A program made the translations under genes and the position numbers. A DNA stretch of 64,000 nt from contig NC_034414.1 in assembly GCF_002078875.1 (NCBI RefSeq), forward strand, positions 27,066,637-27,130,636, read 5' to 3'. The stretch is from Numida meleagris. Lineage: Eukaryota; Chordata; Aves; Galliformes; Numididae. Under the pieces are notes generated by a model that did not search any database, was not told the DNA's origin, and saw only the letters and a list, made by a program, of their open reading frames with translations. Below are positions 25,161 through 38,100 of the stretch, piece after piece. How positions within the stretch are numbered: position 1 is the first letter of the stretch; every line of letters begins with the position of its first letter.

Positions 25161-25277
25161 CTGAGCATCTCAAAAAATTCTCTGCCAACCACCTTGGTAT
25201 CCATCTTGTGTGCTTTGTTCACTGCCGTTTACTATCTCTAACTTGAAAAACTGTATGAAGACAAATGGCAAAGCTCC
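25161..25277 (+). repeat. 117-bp direct repeat, copy 1
   Basis: Aligns without gaps to 25911-26027 over 117 bp with 26 mismatches (91/117 identical, counted by hand). The strongest blocks are aattctctgcca and caaatggcaaagctcc. Similarity ends sharply after caaagctcc. I do not recognise the element. It could be an old interspersed repeat present twice or a local duplication. In one frame both copies translate without stops into similar peptides (for example the shared ends NGKAP and ILCQP), but a TGA precedes both, so coding is not supported. Confidence 0.85.
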
Positions 25278-25910
25278 GGGAACTGTTTTCTCTCTCAGGG
25301 AGTTTGAAAAACAGAGAAGAGTTGGGATCTCAGTGTATTAACGTGGTTTCTCACCATCTTCTTTGTTAAGGGAGTCAGAAAACTGCATTTTGTGATAAAC
25401 AGTTCAGGGTTAATTTCACACAATACTGCACATAACTCCCTCCTTCTTCTCTCCTCCTCCCTGAGCCTTTCACAGGAGCTTTGAGTTATGGCTCTCCTAC
25501 ACTAATGAGATAAACAACATAACTCACTGCAGGTTCTGCTATTTCCTCTATAAGCAAATGGTTGGAACCTTCTCTGGTTGCCCTATAAGGCCCCAGCAGG
25601 AGAGACAGCTCAGCTAGGACTGAAGACAGTAAGACATGCATAAGCGGTATTTCTATATGCCCTGCAAGATCAGCTGTGCAGGGCTAGATTCTGTTCAGAA
25701 CAGACCCTTTTCTTATTGGTCCTCCTCTGTGTAAACAGTCAAAGGTCCACACTTCATGTGAGGCAGTGTGGAGACAGATAGGTGTCAGAGCAGAGAACTG
25801 AAGATAGTATCTGATGAGTTCAAATCAAGATGAAGTTTGATATCTGTCTTAAGTTCACCGCATGGCTGTGCATTAATGAGCAAGGATATAGTAAATGGGC
25901 ATAGAGATAC

Positions 25911-26027
25911 CTGAATGTCTCCAGAAATTCTCTGCCAGCCTTCTTGGTATCTGACTTGCGTGCTGGGTTCACTCTCATTTAGTATTCCTGACTTGAAATA
26001 CTGTCTAAAAGCAAATGGCAAAGCTCC
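25911..26027 (+). repeat. 117-bp direct repeat, copy 2
   Basis: Second copy, exactly 750 bp downstream of copy 1, same orientation, no indels relative to it. Of the 26 differences, 11 fall in codon position 1, 4 in position 2 and 11 in position 3 of the shared open frame: a weak hint of past constraint, easily chance with so few sites. Confidence 0.85.
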
Positions 26028-26938
26028 ACAACCTTGGGTGTTGGTGTTGGAGGAGCTTACAAGCCTATCTGCCACCTGGAGTGGGCTGCATTTCCTCTAG
26101 GGAAGAAACTTCTCCACTTTCATCTTTTCAAGGATACCTGCTGTGTTTCTCATTGGCCTTTCAGCGTTTGCAGTTGGCATTCACTGTCTTGACAAAATCC
26201 AGAATTGCCAATTCATATGTGAGTTCACAGTAGTTGAGCCCATGTTAGTGGATGCTCCCCCAAAACTGCTGTGGATCCTTGCTTTTCTCTGTCTGGGACA
26301 AATGTTAAAAAGCTGTGGTGCCCATTTCATTCAAATGACTCCTCTCTGGAGGTCTGTGCAATGGAAGGCTGACTCTGTCCTATTTCTTTCATCTAACAAT
26401 CCTGCTTTTCAATGCTGTGAGCAAATCTTTGAACAGAACCTACTGTGAAAGGGTGAGGCATCTTGCCTCCACCTCTTTAATGACTCACATCAGAGCCAGG
26501 CACAATCCACCCCACCATAATAGCAATTGTTTGCAGTGGTTAATGTTTGCAAAGTGCCATGAAGAAGTGTGTCAAGCACTGAAGAAGTACTGGTTATTCA
26601 CATTTTATTCTCAAACCAGTCACATGTGCCGCTCACCAAAATGTATTCTCCTTGTGTTGGGCACAATGCCTAGGAATCTGCGCAGCAATGAAAGAAGGGT
26701 GTGCAAAGCCCTAGGCTTGCACTGTGACCTGGGGCAGCCAGGACCTCTGCGAACATTCCATCACTTGGCCATACCCAGGCAGTATGATGTAGATGCTCCG
26801 TTTATGCACCAAAGCCAGGGAGCAGGTGGAAATCACTGAAGTCTGAACTGGCATGCCCAACAGCTCAACTACTTCAAGCCAAGAGCTTGCAGAATGTGGC
26901 TAGCCCATTCCCTTGAGGTGAATAGGTGAATAAATTTG

Positions 26939-26952
26939 GTGTGTGTGTGTGT
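26939..26952. repeat. short (GT)n
   Basis: Seven GT units in intron 2, followed within 40 bp by two T-rich runs. Confidence 0.85.
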
Positions 26953-28163
26953 CTCTTTTTTTTTCCTAGTAACAGTATATTGTCTTTTTTTTTTTTTTTA
27001 ATCTGCATCTCGCTCGATTACTCAGTTTTTGTTCCTGAGCTGATATACTTTCCAGGCTGTTTCAGAGGGAATGGCAGAGAGCAAGCATTTTGGCCATCCT
27101 GCTGTTCTTGAGCTGTTTTGCTTTACTCGTCCTGCCTTAATGATGTCCAACTGTTTTCTGGTGGTACTGTTTCAGATATGGTAACATTACCGCTGTCTTC
27201 TTTCTTATGTGGTCTTATTTGTTTTCTGAGGGCATTGAGTTTGGAACTGCTGTTGTGCTCTGTTGCCCCTTCAAGACTAACAGCAGAAGGCAAAAGAGTA
27301 AACGCAGAAGTGGCAGAGAGAGGTCAGGGGAAGCAGGGGAGAGAACAACATTCTTCCAGCATTTCTGGGTCTTGCTGGGTATCAAGAGTAACTGGGGCAG
27401 TAACTTGGCAGTGTCCTTCTGTGTCCTTAGTAGCAATGCATTCACGGGGCCCTGCTGTGTCCTGAATACAAGAGAACAAAGCATAGCTTGAGAATTGGCT
27501 AAAGGGATGCCTATCAGGAGAGCCAGGGAAGCTCAGAGGCCAGCAACACCAAGTGTGAATCAATGGAGCATGCAGTAATATAAACATTACTGCCATATTT
27601 CCGTCCCTCATTCAGGATGTGGGCATGAGGAAGGCAATAACCAGAATAAAGGAACTCTCTTTAAACAGAAGTTCAGAATTTAAGCAAAAATATAGAGTCC
27701 ATATAGCCAGACCTCATGGATTGTTTTTTTGCTTCCACTCAGAAGATGTTTTCTGAGCTGGTCTGCATACCAGGGCCTTATGATTTGTGTGTCGGAACTC
27801 CATCTCTTCTCTCCCAGGGGGCTTTATCTGCCCGTGGAGGAGACTTTGCCCTGTGACCCAAGAGAGGCTGAAATTCTATTTGCCCTGAAGGAATCACAAA
27901 TTATTTATGTGCAGCTCTGGTTTCAGTGAGCTGAGTGAAGTGTATGAGTGAGACCTAGATTCTCTGTAGGCCTGATCCCCAGAAGTGCAAGGAGCCTCTG
28001 GAGTGCTGGATGCCTTGAGTGCATAGTTCTGCCTCACAATTTGCAGGATTGAATCCTCTGACAAGAGATGCTGAAAGGACAAGGGAAAAGATGCTAGAGA
28101 CAGTGCTTTGTGGTTTACAAACTGAAATGTGATTATGTTTTATTTCTTGCCTTTAATTTTCAG

Positions 28164-28271
28164 GCCTGGCCCCAGGTCAGCTGTATACATACCCAGCACG
28201 TTGCTGGCGCAAAAAGAGGCGTTTGCATCCTCCTGAGGATTCCAGGCTGAAGCTGCTGGAAATTAAACCTG
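28164..28271 (+). CDS. DPF3: DPF3 exon 3 (end of N-terminal domain, basic patch)
   Basis: 108 bp, split codons at both ends: it completes the Gly codon begun in exon 2 and ends with the first base of a Glu codon. It encodes [20 protein letters not shown] followed by [15 protein letters not shown], about residues 66-100. It carries the end of the DPF N-terminal domain with the conserved [11 protein letters not shown] motif, whose basic run could also help nuclear import (inference). Acceptor ctttaattttcag, donor CCTG|gtatgt, both good. Length and phase make exon 3 frame-neutral (108 = 36 codons), so skipping would keep the frame but remove the basic motif. Confidence 0.96.
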
Positions 28272-30452
28272 GTATGTATTTGTTTGCCTCTCTCTCTCCT
28301 GTGCTGCAGAGCAGCTGGCGTACATGCAAACCTGGCATTTAGACCTTGGACTCCATCTTTGTCCCTCTCCATCCGTTTCTCTTTCCATTTATTGCACCTT
28401 AACTCAGTTTGCTCTAACAGTAACCACTAAACTCCGTACGTAACTCACACCTTGCAGAAATGTGCACAGCTTGTATTGAAGGAAATGGGAGCTGAATTTA
28501 CCTTCCATAGGAGTGAATCCTGGGCATCCACAAGTAAACGTATAGGGATGTAAAGGATCAATTTTTTGCTAATTACTGCCTCAATGTGTTATTCATACAT
28601 AATCTTCCTCTGGCATCTGCCACCTAGTCTTTGTGGAGACCACTGTGTGTGAAGAACATTATGCTGAAAAGATTTATCATAAAGGGGCCAAGGGTGTGAT
28701 CTGATTATAAAGAGGAAATAAAAATTAGCAGGGATTATTGTGAGGTGAAAATTTTGCCACATTTGTATATGTGTTTATACCTATATTTGTACCTTAGTCC
28801 ATTCTTCTTTCATTTTTATTGTCCTTGGTACTCTTCCCACACAATTAAGCTGTGTGAAGTGACGAATCTGGATGCTGAGCGAGTAACTGTAAAGCAGATG
28901 TGAAGGAGCTGCAGCTGTCAGGAAGAGAGTAGTGTTGTGCATTCTTCCCTGCAGTTAGTAATAAAGGTTTGCTGTCTTTGGGTCAGCTATTATGAGAAAG
29001 AGGGAGTGCACAGCTGTATGTGGTTTTTAAGAGGCGAGACACTGCCAGTTTAAAAAATACAGAAGAAATCTCTAAAATGTAAATTAAGAATATTTAAAAA
29101 TAAACCTGTTTGACAGAAAAAGGTGTCTGGGCACTGAGCTATACTCAGCAATACTGTTAACTTCTGTGCAGTGGTGGATGAAAAGGGAGAAAGAAGCAGT
29201 AAACGGACAAGTTGTAAACCCAATAAAATCTGAGGCAAAATTCTTGTTGACTTTGGTAGAAAGAGACGTTTGAAGGCTCCCTACCTTCAAGATGGCAGAT
29301 GTCAGCAGGCAGTTGGACAAAAGGAAGAAATGTCTGTAACTGCTGTGCTGGGGTGCAGACCAAGGATGAAAGCTCAGCCAGTAGATAGAACCAGACCTCA
29401 TCGCAAAGCCGGCCAGAAAGAGCTATTGAAATCAAGTCAGGTTACTCAGATGTCAGTGAGACTGAACTTGAGGAAGAGGATGATGTTGGCCCATAGAAAT
29501 CTCTACCTCACTCTTTTTGATGTTCCAAACACTGTTGTGCCTTGGTAATTTAGTAAGGCAAAGCAGTAGTGTGGAGTTAGATGCTTCTTTGTTTGCATTA
29601 TGCTTCTGTGCTGTACTCACTGAATGCCAAATTAGTGCATCCTACTTGCCACAGGGCATGAAAGGCAATTACCACGAAGTTATCAGATAAAGAGACCTCA
29701 GCATGTCTGCTTCTGTGTTGTTTTCCCTGCTATAACCATCTCTTCTGCATCTCGGGAGTGCTACTTTTGTTGCATTGCCAGTGGCAGCCAAATAAGGCAA
29801 GTTATATTGCTCTGCCATTTAAATCTATTTTCTAACCAATTTCTATCTAGCGATTAACTTTCCTTATCAGTTACACCATGAAATAATTTCAGTCCATCTG
29901 TGCATATCCGGAATAGTCTCACTAGCCAAAATAGGATTTTTCCTTTCTTGAATTTAAAAGTATATGACCTACAGAAAACATTGGAACTCCATTTAAAGGT
30001 AACTTTTGACAATTTTAGAAAAAAGATAGTTTAATTTATTTGCAACATGAGTCATAGAAATGCTGTACGTTTTTGAAGGGGATCACTGGGATAAAGTCTA
30101 GAACCGAACCTAGGAATCTACCTCCTGCTGACTTCTTTATTCCTCAGTTAAACATTTGGTGACCGTGTGGGGCACAGATATGGTGATTTACAATCCCTTA
30201 GAAGCACAAAGATGACAACTGTAGGACATATAAAATAAATTTGAAAGAAATTTCATCTAAACATTTCAGTTTCACTGCACCTACGTCTTGGACGTCCTCA
30301 TCTTGACTTAGAGCTGTTCTCAGTAGTTGATCAGTGTTTGCCTTGCTTGTGCTGGGTTAATGTGAAGTAGCCAATTTTTAAGGTAGGAGACTGTTGAGTT
30401 GGTTATACATTATGTAATATGTGCAAGCAGTGCAATTCTACAACATCAGATT

Positions 30453-30494
30453 AGGCCTAGGCCTTATTTTTCTTAAGTTTTACTTTTGTAAAAC
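30453..30494. repeat. 12-bp palindrome and adjacent short hairpin
   Basis: aggcctaggcct (30453-30464) is a perfect palindrome. At 30477-30494 gttttac and gtaaaac pair around a tttt loop. Both are short enough to be chance. Confidence 0.5.
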
Positions 30495-32261
30495 ATTCTT
30501 ACATTTAAGTTTTATTTTTCAAATGTACTTTTAGTAAAAGTGCCACTGCAAAGTTACAGAAGGGAATATTAGCTTCAAAAGTTTCCAATCCAGCAGTCAA
30601 ATGAATCAACAGAAGAGGATATGAATGCTTGTTTGGGCTTTTGGAGCGGTTTATTACAGAGATAAGCTGTATCCAGAAGTTCAAGACTTCTAGATAATTT
30701 GGGAGATACAAAGACCTAGAATTTTTGTTTTGGTAAGTCATAGCTTGTCGGCAGCTGGTCAATAAATAGAATGAAGGTATTGTCTTGCTAGCAACTTAAG
30801 AGTATAATAAATAATATAGTGCTAATACAGCACTTATAGTTGCAACGCACTTCTGCAGTGTTGGTCCCTTGTGGCTGTAGTAGTTCACAGCCCAGCTCAG
30901 TGAGTGAGAATTTTGTATTTGCTATTACCAAAATTTAATGAAGAAAATACTGCAGTGTTTTCTGTTTCCAGTAGATTGTATTCCAACACAGTATCCTGTT
31001 TTTTTTTTGTTTTTTTTTGTAAAATGCAGGTGCACTATAATATTTTTCTTGAGGTCAGTTGCTGCTTTCTTCCTAATCGAACATGCTGCTTTTACTGTCT
31101 TTTTTTGTTGCCCTTAATTGTGAAGTGTTTCATTTTAGGAATAGTTACAGCTAAAGTTGTATAGATAAGAACACTGGAAAAGAGGTTGCTGATGCAGCCT
31201 TTAGATGTCCATTTTCCTCTGCCACTGTACTCTATGTTAAGTGCATGGATTGCCCTAGTAAACTAGAAGTTAACACTATTTCTAAGCATCCTCCATCCTG
31301 CTCCAATAGCCTATCCAATAGATATGTGGTAGAAAGAAAGTATTGCCAAAGCTTGCTTATGATAACTGCCTCAATGACAATACAGTCAGTATTATTAGCA
31401 GACCTTTATGAATAACACTAAGTATTCCTGTCATTTAATTTCACATTAACTAGTCTTTGAATTTCAGTAGCAGATTCATATCATCAGAACCAAACATTAT
31501 GCCTCAAGAGCAGTCAAGTTTTCATCACTGTAATGGATATGAGGTGTTACAGAGTGCTAAAGTTATTAGGTGTTGATATGTTCATGTTATTCATGAAACT
31601 AGGCCTCTGCCTTGTTCTGTTCAACCAAGTATGGGCAAGCCTGGCTCTCTGCAAAACTGCAGTGGTATTTGCATGGCATTGGAACAATGAGAGAACTGGA
31701 AGCAAGTTGTGCTCCCATATACTCTCCTTATCTGGCTGTTCTCCTGCCCAGTAAAAGAGGAAGAGCAGAGCAGAGATCCTCTGGTTGGTGTGTGAGTGGG
31801 GGAATGGAAGAGAGAGAGTTGGGCTGAGCTGCATAGCTTGTTATCTTACAGGAAAGGGAGGAGAATTTCCAACTCTCCTACAACCACCTTGAATTGCAGG
31901 TGCCACAAAGGCAAGCAGTAGAGTTCTGGCCTTTAGTAATATCCGAGCAGCTAGAAAGATGAGGCTTTGAAATAGAAGAAAGGTTATGCCCTGATTACAC
32001 CCGAGTACCTTTGAAATCTTAATTGCTCCCTGCCCAACATGCTTAGTGGTTTTGTGGTACTGGGTGATAGCATGATTCTGTGTTGGGTCAGGTATCAACA
32101 TTGTGAAACTGGTATTACCTACAGTAAACCCTGCTGACAGTTGAGTGTTACACAAGATTTGCAGCTATGTAAATGAGAACAGACAGGATGCCTATGGCCG
32201 CAAACTCTGGAATTTAAATTGGTAGTGTCCCGCTTCAATTTTACAAGATGGCTAAATATAG

Positions 32262-32286
32262 ATATGTACGTACGTGCATGCATACA
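32262..32286. repeat. 25-bp perfectly alternating purine-pyrimidine run
   Basis: atatgtacgtacgtgcatgc followed by ataca alternates R and Y without interruption, including gtacgtac and gcatgc palindromes. It is prone to Z-DNA or cruciform formation. No function is implied. Confidence 0.7.
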
Positions 32287-35124
32287 GAACTTTTTAAGTG
32301 TTTCACATGCTATGCAAGTGTAGAGAATATGGCTGGAAAGTTCCTGTCTCAGTTTATTCCTGCCCTTTAGTTTTGAACTCTGAAAGGTGACAGAGAGGTC
32401 TTAGAGCTGGTAGCCTTCCCATCCATTTGGTGACTGTGGAGTACAGTTTGTGTGTGCTGCTGCTCTGGTGAGAATGAGCTGTGTTTGGGTTCATCTTCTT
32501 ACTTACCTCTGGGCAGTGTAGTGTTCAGCTGAACTTCAGAAATAGCCTATTTTTTTTCCTGTTAATAACTTTGAAGTAGTAATGATAAGCAAAAATATTT
32601 TTCGTATTCTGTGATGGACATGTTCAAGGCAAGTATCAAGACCAGATTTTTAGACGGCCCTTAAACAATGCCTGATCTGTTGTAGTCTGAGATATGGGAT
32701 ACACCTCTGTGATTATGAACAAATGAATGGATTCCTAAGAGATAAGCTATTATCTCTTCCAAGCATCTCAACTTACCTTGTAGAGACTCTGCTTGACTGT
32801 ACAAGGTACTATATTTATCCTGGGAAGTGCCAAGTGCCCTCAGCTCTTGCAGATGATGCTCAGCATATCTATGGAGATCAGTGCTCTGTAAGGTGGAGCA
32901 CTTCACTAAGATAATGTTAAGATGAAATTAAAAAGCACAGGGCAGAATTAGCATTACTATCATTTATATGATAGCATCTAGAGACTCAAGCAACTTGTTA
33001 GACCACTATCCTGGGGATCGTTGTGAAGTCTTCTTGTGCTATATGCCACACTGTAGCAGTTATTACAGTCCAAATATACAAAATATACAAAGAAAGTCCT
33101 TCTATTCCAAAATGGAGAAATAAACAACAAAGATAATAAATTACTTGTATGAAGCTCTAATCAGAGGTTTGTGGAACAGCTGGAAATTGAACCCAAGAAC
33201 ACAGAAAGAACTCAAATCTCCTGAGTTCCATACTCTTTCCCTTATTGATATGTCCAATTCACTTAAAGGCACTAGAGCCTAAAAATAATTCAAAACACTA
33301 ATTTAATGAGAATTTCCTTTTAGCATTTTTTTTCAGATGGGCCAATAATATTGACCAGTTTCACTTTCAGTTTCAATGCTTTTCTACACAATCGCTTGTT
33401 GGTTCTTGTTCAGTACTGCCAGACAGCAGTGTTGTTTCCCTATGAGCTCTGTATGGAAATACACTTTTTTTAACAAAGAGTTATGCTATTATGTAACATA
33501 TATGGAAACTTCTCTGTGATGGAAGGATAAAATTTAGTCTTTTAAACCCTCCCTATGGCCCCACTTTAAAATCCATGAAGATTGACTTAGGATCAAAACT
33601 GGCAGGATAACTCTGGTGCCAAAGTAGAGTACTTCTGTCAAATTTAGATAAACTAGATAAGATATTCCCGAAGAGGGGTCATAATATCAGAGGAGCAATT
33701 GCTCAGGCTTTGGACAACTTTCTGCAGATCTGACTTTACCGAAGATACTTCTGTGGATAACTGTTTTAGTTTTGTTTTGTTTAAAAATATTACTATTATT
33801 TATTTTTCATGGCTTTTATAAACATTTTCTGTGATGAAATCAAAATTTGGGGCAGATATGACATGAACAGCCAGCAGATAGGTACAACTTTTATTCTCTG
33901 ATGACTTGGTCTGGTTTCCTCATATAAGACAGAGTTTCATTGCCTGTTACCAGCTGCTGTGTCCTTTGCTGTCTTCCCTCCAAACTCTTGGGATTCAAAC
34001 GTTTTTGAAAATTTGCTTTTTATTCAAGTATATCTGCATTTATAAGTACTTTGGCTTTTAACATTACCCTCCCTATCTTTTACAATATACTCTTCAGTAC
34101 TTTAAGATATTGTGAGTTTAGAATTTCTTTTTTTCCGTTTCACATAGTAATTCCTGATTCCACCTGCTAGATATTTCACTGTGATAGCACTGGAAATGGG
34201 CTCTGCATGTATCTGCTTCAGTGTTCAGGCTTCTGCAGAAGCAGGTGGTGCTGCAGGACCAGCAGAGGGAGCAGTGAATAGTGTGCTTTTTGCAAGGACA
34301 AGGTCTGACTTTGGTCCACGTACACTGAAGTAGGTCAGGAGTTACCTCTGCAGAAATGAATGGAACTCACTGCTTGTAAAACTAGGGTAGGAGAGCGACT
34401 GAGCCTACTGCATGAGCCAACATTTAACACATTTCTTCTCTGGCAGGAATAGGTTATTTTTAACTCATTATTTTTTTAGAAATGGGATTTGATTTTAGTA
34501 GGTGGTGCCAAAATAGCAGTTCTGTGGTGTATTTAGGTCAAGTGTTTGGCAAAAATTAAGTGAGATGTCAAATAGCTCAACCTCACAGACTGTGGACAGT
34601 AGTGAGGTTTGTATTTGAGGAAGCTGCATAACTCATGTCAAAGAATTCTACTGAGCAATTCCCACAGCTGTCCTGTAGTTTTTAGTAGAAATAGAGCAGA
34701 TCTCATTTTCACCTACTCCCATCAACATTTTTGGCATCCCATATAGAAGAAAAAAAAATACTTTTTTTTGTGGCAGAGAGAGTGGATAAGCTTCAGTTCT
34801 CATTTGGTGTTACAATGCATATCTGCACAGTAGCTGCGCTGAATCCTGAGGTTGGTTTAACATACCTATGTTTATATCACTTTGGGACAAACTGAAGATT
34901 TACATTGTGATACATATTTTTTTTAATTAGGGCTACAATAATAAATTTCAGTGTGTAAGAAGGAACATTTATGAACACTGTAGGAATCCCTCCTTAACAC
35001 CCCAACTTTTCTTCTGATCATTTCTTTAGCAAACTGTCATGAAAACCGTGGTGGGGGAGAAATTCATTCTTCACCACCTCCAGCCTTTACTTATATCAGA
35101 GTAAATATTGATTTCTGTTGGGCC

Positions 35125-35143
35125 TTTTTTTTTTTTTTTTTTT
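35125..35143. repeat. poly(T) run, 19 bp
   Basis: Nineteen T. On the minus strand it would be a poly(A) following a 109-codon open frame (35150-35479), but no AATAAA precedes it and the frame resembles nothing known, so it is left as a homopolymer. Confidence 0.85.
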
Positions 35144-38100
35144 GGCTTCTTATCCAGCAAAGTACCTGAGTATTGTCCTAGATTTAAGTAGGTGTTTATT
35201 CATCAGATAAGCCTCCAGCTTACAGAGGAGTCCATCAATGCCACAGATAAAAACAGTAGGCTCCAATTCTCCACTAATCTTGCCTTCAGATTGTTCACAG
35301 CAGGACGTGGCACCACAGGATAGAGCTGCTGCTCTGTGGACTTTACACAAGCTATGACTCAGGTTAGAAAAAAATAACTTTTTGTCACCAAGACAAAGCA
35401 CATCAGTGTAGGACCTTCTTGTGAATCTGCTCCTTCCTTTTATACACGCATATAACCAGACTCTATTCCATCTCATCAACCACCCTTTAATTCTTCCAAC
35501 AATTTAGACTTTTGGCAGTCTGAATCTCTGGCCAAATAAAGTTTGCTTTTCCTTTTCTCATGTGGCATCAAGAAAAACAGAGAACCTACTCCTTCCTGCA
35601 TGTATTCACTGACATGGAATCATAATGAAGAAGTCCTGCAATGAAGTATTTGTCTCATTGCCAGTCTGCATTAGAGGTGCCAACCTCCTCATTTAAAGTT
35701 CTGCCACACGACCCCATATTATATAGCCACTACACCATACAGCACAAAGGGCAGTGGAATATCTCTTTAATATCTCTTTTTCTCTCTGCTTTTCAGTGTG
35801 TAAAACTGATGTGCTAAAACATCTGTCTGATTTGTCTATTTCAGAGAAGTGCCTAACAGTCAGCTAATAAATCTTTTTAGAGAGCTTGGGAGGAGTAGGG
35901 GAGATCTTTAAATAAACAGGGATGTCTGAATAAAGTCTACCACTTGCCAAGCCTTTGAAGAGCCATTAATAAGCATTTTGGCCATCAACACGTAGCCTTG
36001 CAAAGCTGGTGTGAAAGTGTACCAACTCTGGTGCAAAACCTGGGCATATGTGTACTGTGGTGCCCAAGACAACAGGTAGTTTGTTACACACCCATTTATA
36101 CAAATAAAGAGACTCCACGTAGGTGAGTTGTTGAGTCAGTTTTCTTAAGGCTGGCTGAGCAGATAGAAAGATATCTCAAGTTTAGTGTAGTGTTACTCTT
36201 CTTGCTTCACTTTGGCCACTGACAAGTTGGCCTTCTGTACTCCTTGTGTAACTGCCATGGTTGTGGTAACTTCTGACTTCTCCTTTAATTCAAGTATTGT
36301 CCTTGCTGGGCATTGTCATGTGTACTAAGATGCAAGCTCTTAGTCTAATTTAGCTCAGTAGGTTTAAGGTTTAAATTGAATGTATATTCCCCTCAAATGG
36401 GATTTCATGATTTTGCAGGTATAAAACAGACTCATTTCTAGAAAAGCAAGTAATATTCTATAAATAGTCTAGTCAAGAAAACAAAAACGTTGCTGCTGCT
36501 CCACTCTGCAGTCACACTACTGGAGTTTACAGGATTAACTTTGTGTAAATGGTTTCTCTTTCAGTTGTGGGATCTGGAACAGGTCACTACAAGTATTTTA
36601 TGTGCTCAGTTTTATCACGAGAACTGTGCTGGTTAGCTAAGATTGCTCACATGAATCACCTGGGTTTACTCTTGGTTCTTGTGTGGCTGAGCTAGTTTGC
36701 ATAATTAGGAGAAAGCTGCTTGCAAAAGCCACTGGGCTTTGGAACCTCTCTGGATTTTGATCAAAAGCCTATTGAAGCCAGACCCCTCTGGCTCTAGCAG
36801 TTAGCAGTTAGGCTAAGGCAGAAGTAGAAACTAAATGAGATAAAGCAATTTTGGAAACTGTTAAATCTTTGTCTTTCTGAGTCTTGTCCCTGAGAACGAG
36901 AATGTAGACTGCACATAGTGACCCCACAAAAGGCTGTTGTGAGTTCAGAAGCCTGGTAGCCACTTGAAGGTGATTTTTCCACTGGTGTGTAGTCTCAGCT
37001 GTGTTTAATGTATTTGTGAAAATGGAGTTAGGTGACTCTGGAGTCAGGCTATTTTGAAAATGATTTGGAGCAACTAGATTACTGTAGTAGGCCATTAAAT
37101 TGAAGGAGTGAGTTGTGTGATGAACTCAGAGCCTCTGCGGTGTGTCTGGTGTGAGGAAAGCTTGGAGGCAGCTGAGATGGCATTGGCTTGAGATACCTGT
37201 GACTGCTTGTGTGGGTCCTTTACATGTGGTCTTAGCCACCTTTCTGTGTTATCCAGTCCATTGTTTCGTTCTTCCACTGTTCTTGGCTACTCTGTGTGTG
37301 ACCTACATCGGACTGCTAGGAAGTGTCTTTGAGAAGAGGTTTTTCAGCATGTGCCTCCTAAGCTGCCAAAGCCTTACTGTGAATGCAGTGTCCCTAGGAG
37401 ATGTTATTCCTACTGGAGAAGTAAAATGCTACGGGGTTTATCCCCTTACTGTGAAGTTAACGTTGACATTTCTAAGTAACTATTAGAATTATTTATTTCT
37501 GAAATAAATACCCTTTAATCTTAAAAAGGGGGGATTGTAGATGAGCTTAGGATAGAATTATACTCTTTGAGAAGAGGTGGCTTTGAAATAGTGTGTCAGT
37601 GCTCTTTGAGCAGGTGCTGGGGGCAAGACATGGGTTGCTAAAGCAGTCCCCTCTGGGCCTGCAGAAGAAAGGGCTGTGAGGACCCTGGGGGAGTGCCCAG
37701 TGATGGTACCTGGGGAACTGTTGGTACCAGGTGGTTTTGTTTCACTCATAGCACAAATCAAGTGCTCTCCAGCAAAGCAAAGGGGCAGTGGGAAGCTGTC
37801 CTGTGGCAATCTTGCAGCTAGAGCTGAACCTGAGCAGCTTTGCCAGCAAACCTCCTGGTGCTTCTCTTGCCAATACAAATTCCTTAAAAGCAATAAGCTG
37901 TGTTGGCAATGGGGCTTTTGTGAAACATAAGAATAGTTCAGATGCACGTACTAGACAAAAGATCCTACGAAATGCATATCCTCTTTTGAATGTATAGCAT
38001 CTATTTTGTGTGTTTGTGTCGAGTAATCCTTGGAGTTCTTTGGTAATCACATGAACGGGTTTTATAGGATCAAGTCCCCAGAGCTTAGTCTTCTAAGATG

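Larger units (their letters stand above)
23002..28163 (+). other. DPF3: DPF3 intron 2
   Basis: Intron of about 5.2 kb with GT...AG borders (gttggt ... ctttaattttcag). It holds the UG-rich run at 23013-23037, a T run near 23810-23822, an alternating purine-pyrimidine patch near 23888-23908, two 117-bp direct repeats (25161-25277 and 25911-26027), a short GT repeat at 26939-26952 and a T run ending at 26999. The remaining sequence shows only chance open frames; no exon, RNA gene or known mobile element was recognised. Confidence 0.9.

Noticed and set aside
35125..35479. Processed pseudogene on the minus strand ending in poly(A)
   Set aside because: No AATAAA before the A run, no recognisable protein and no visible target-site duplication.
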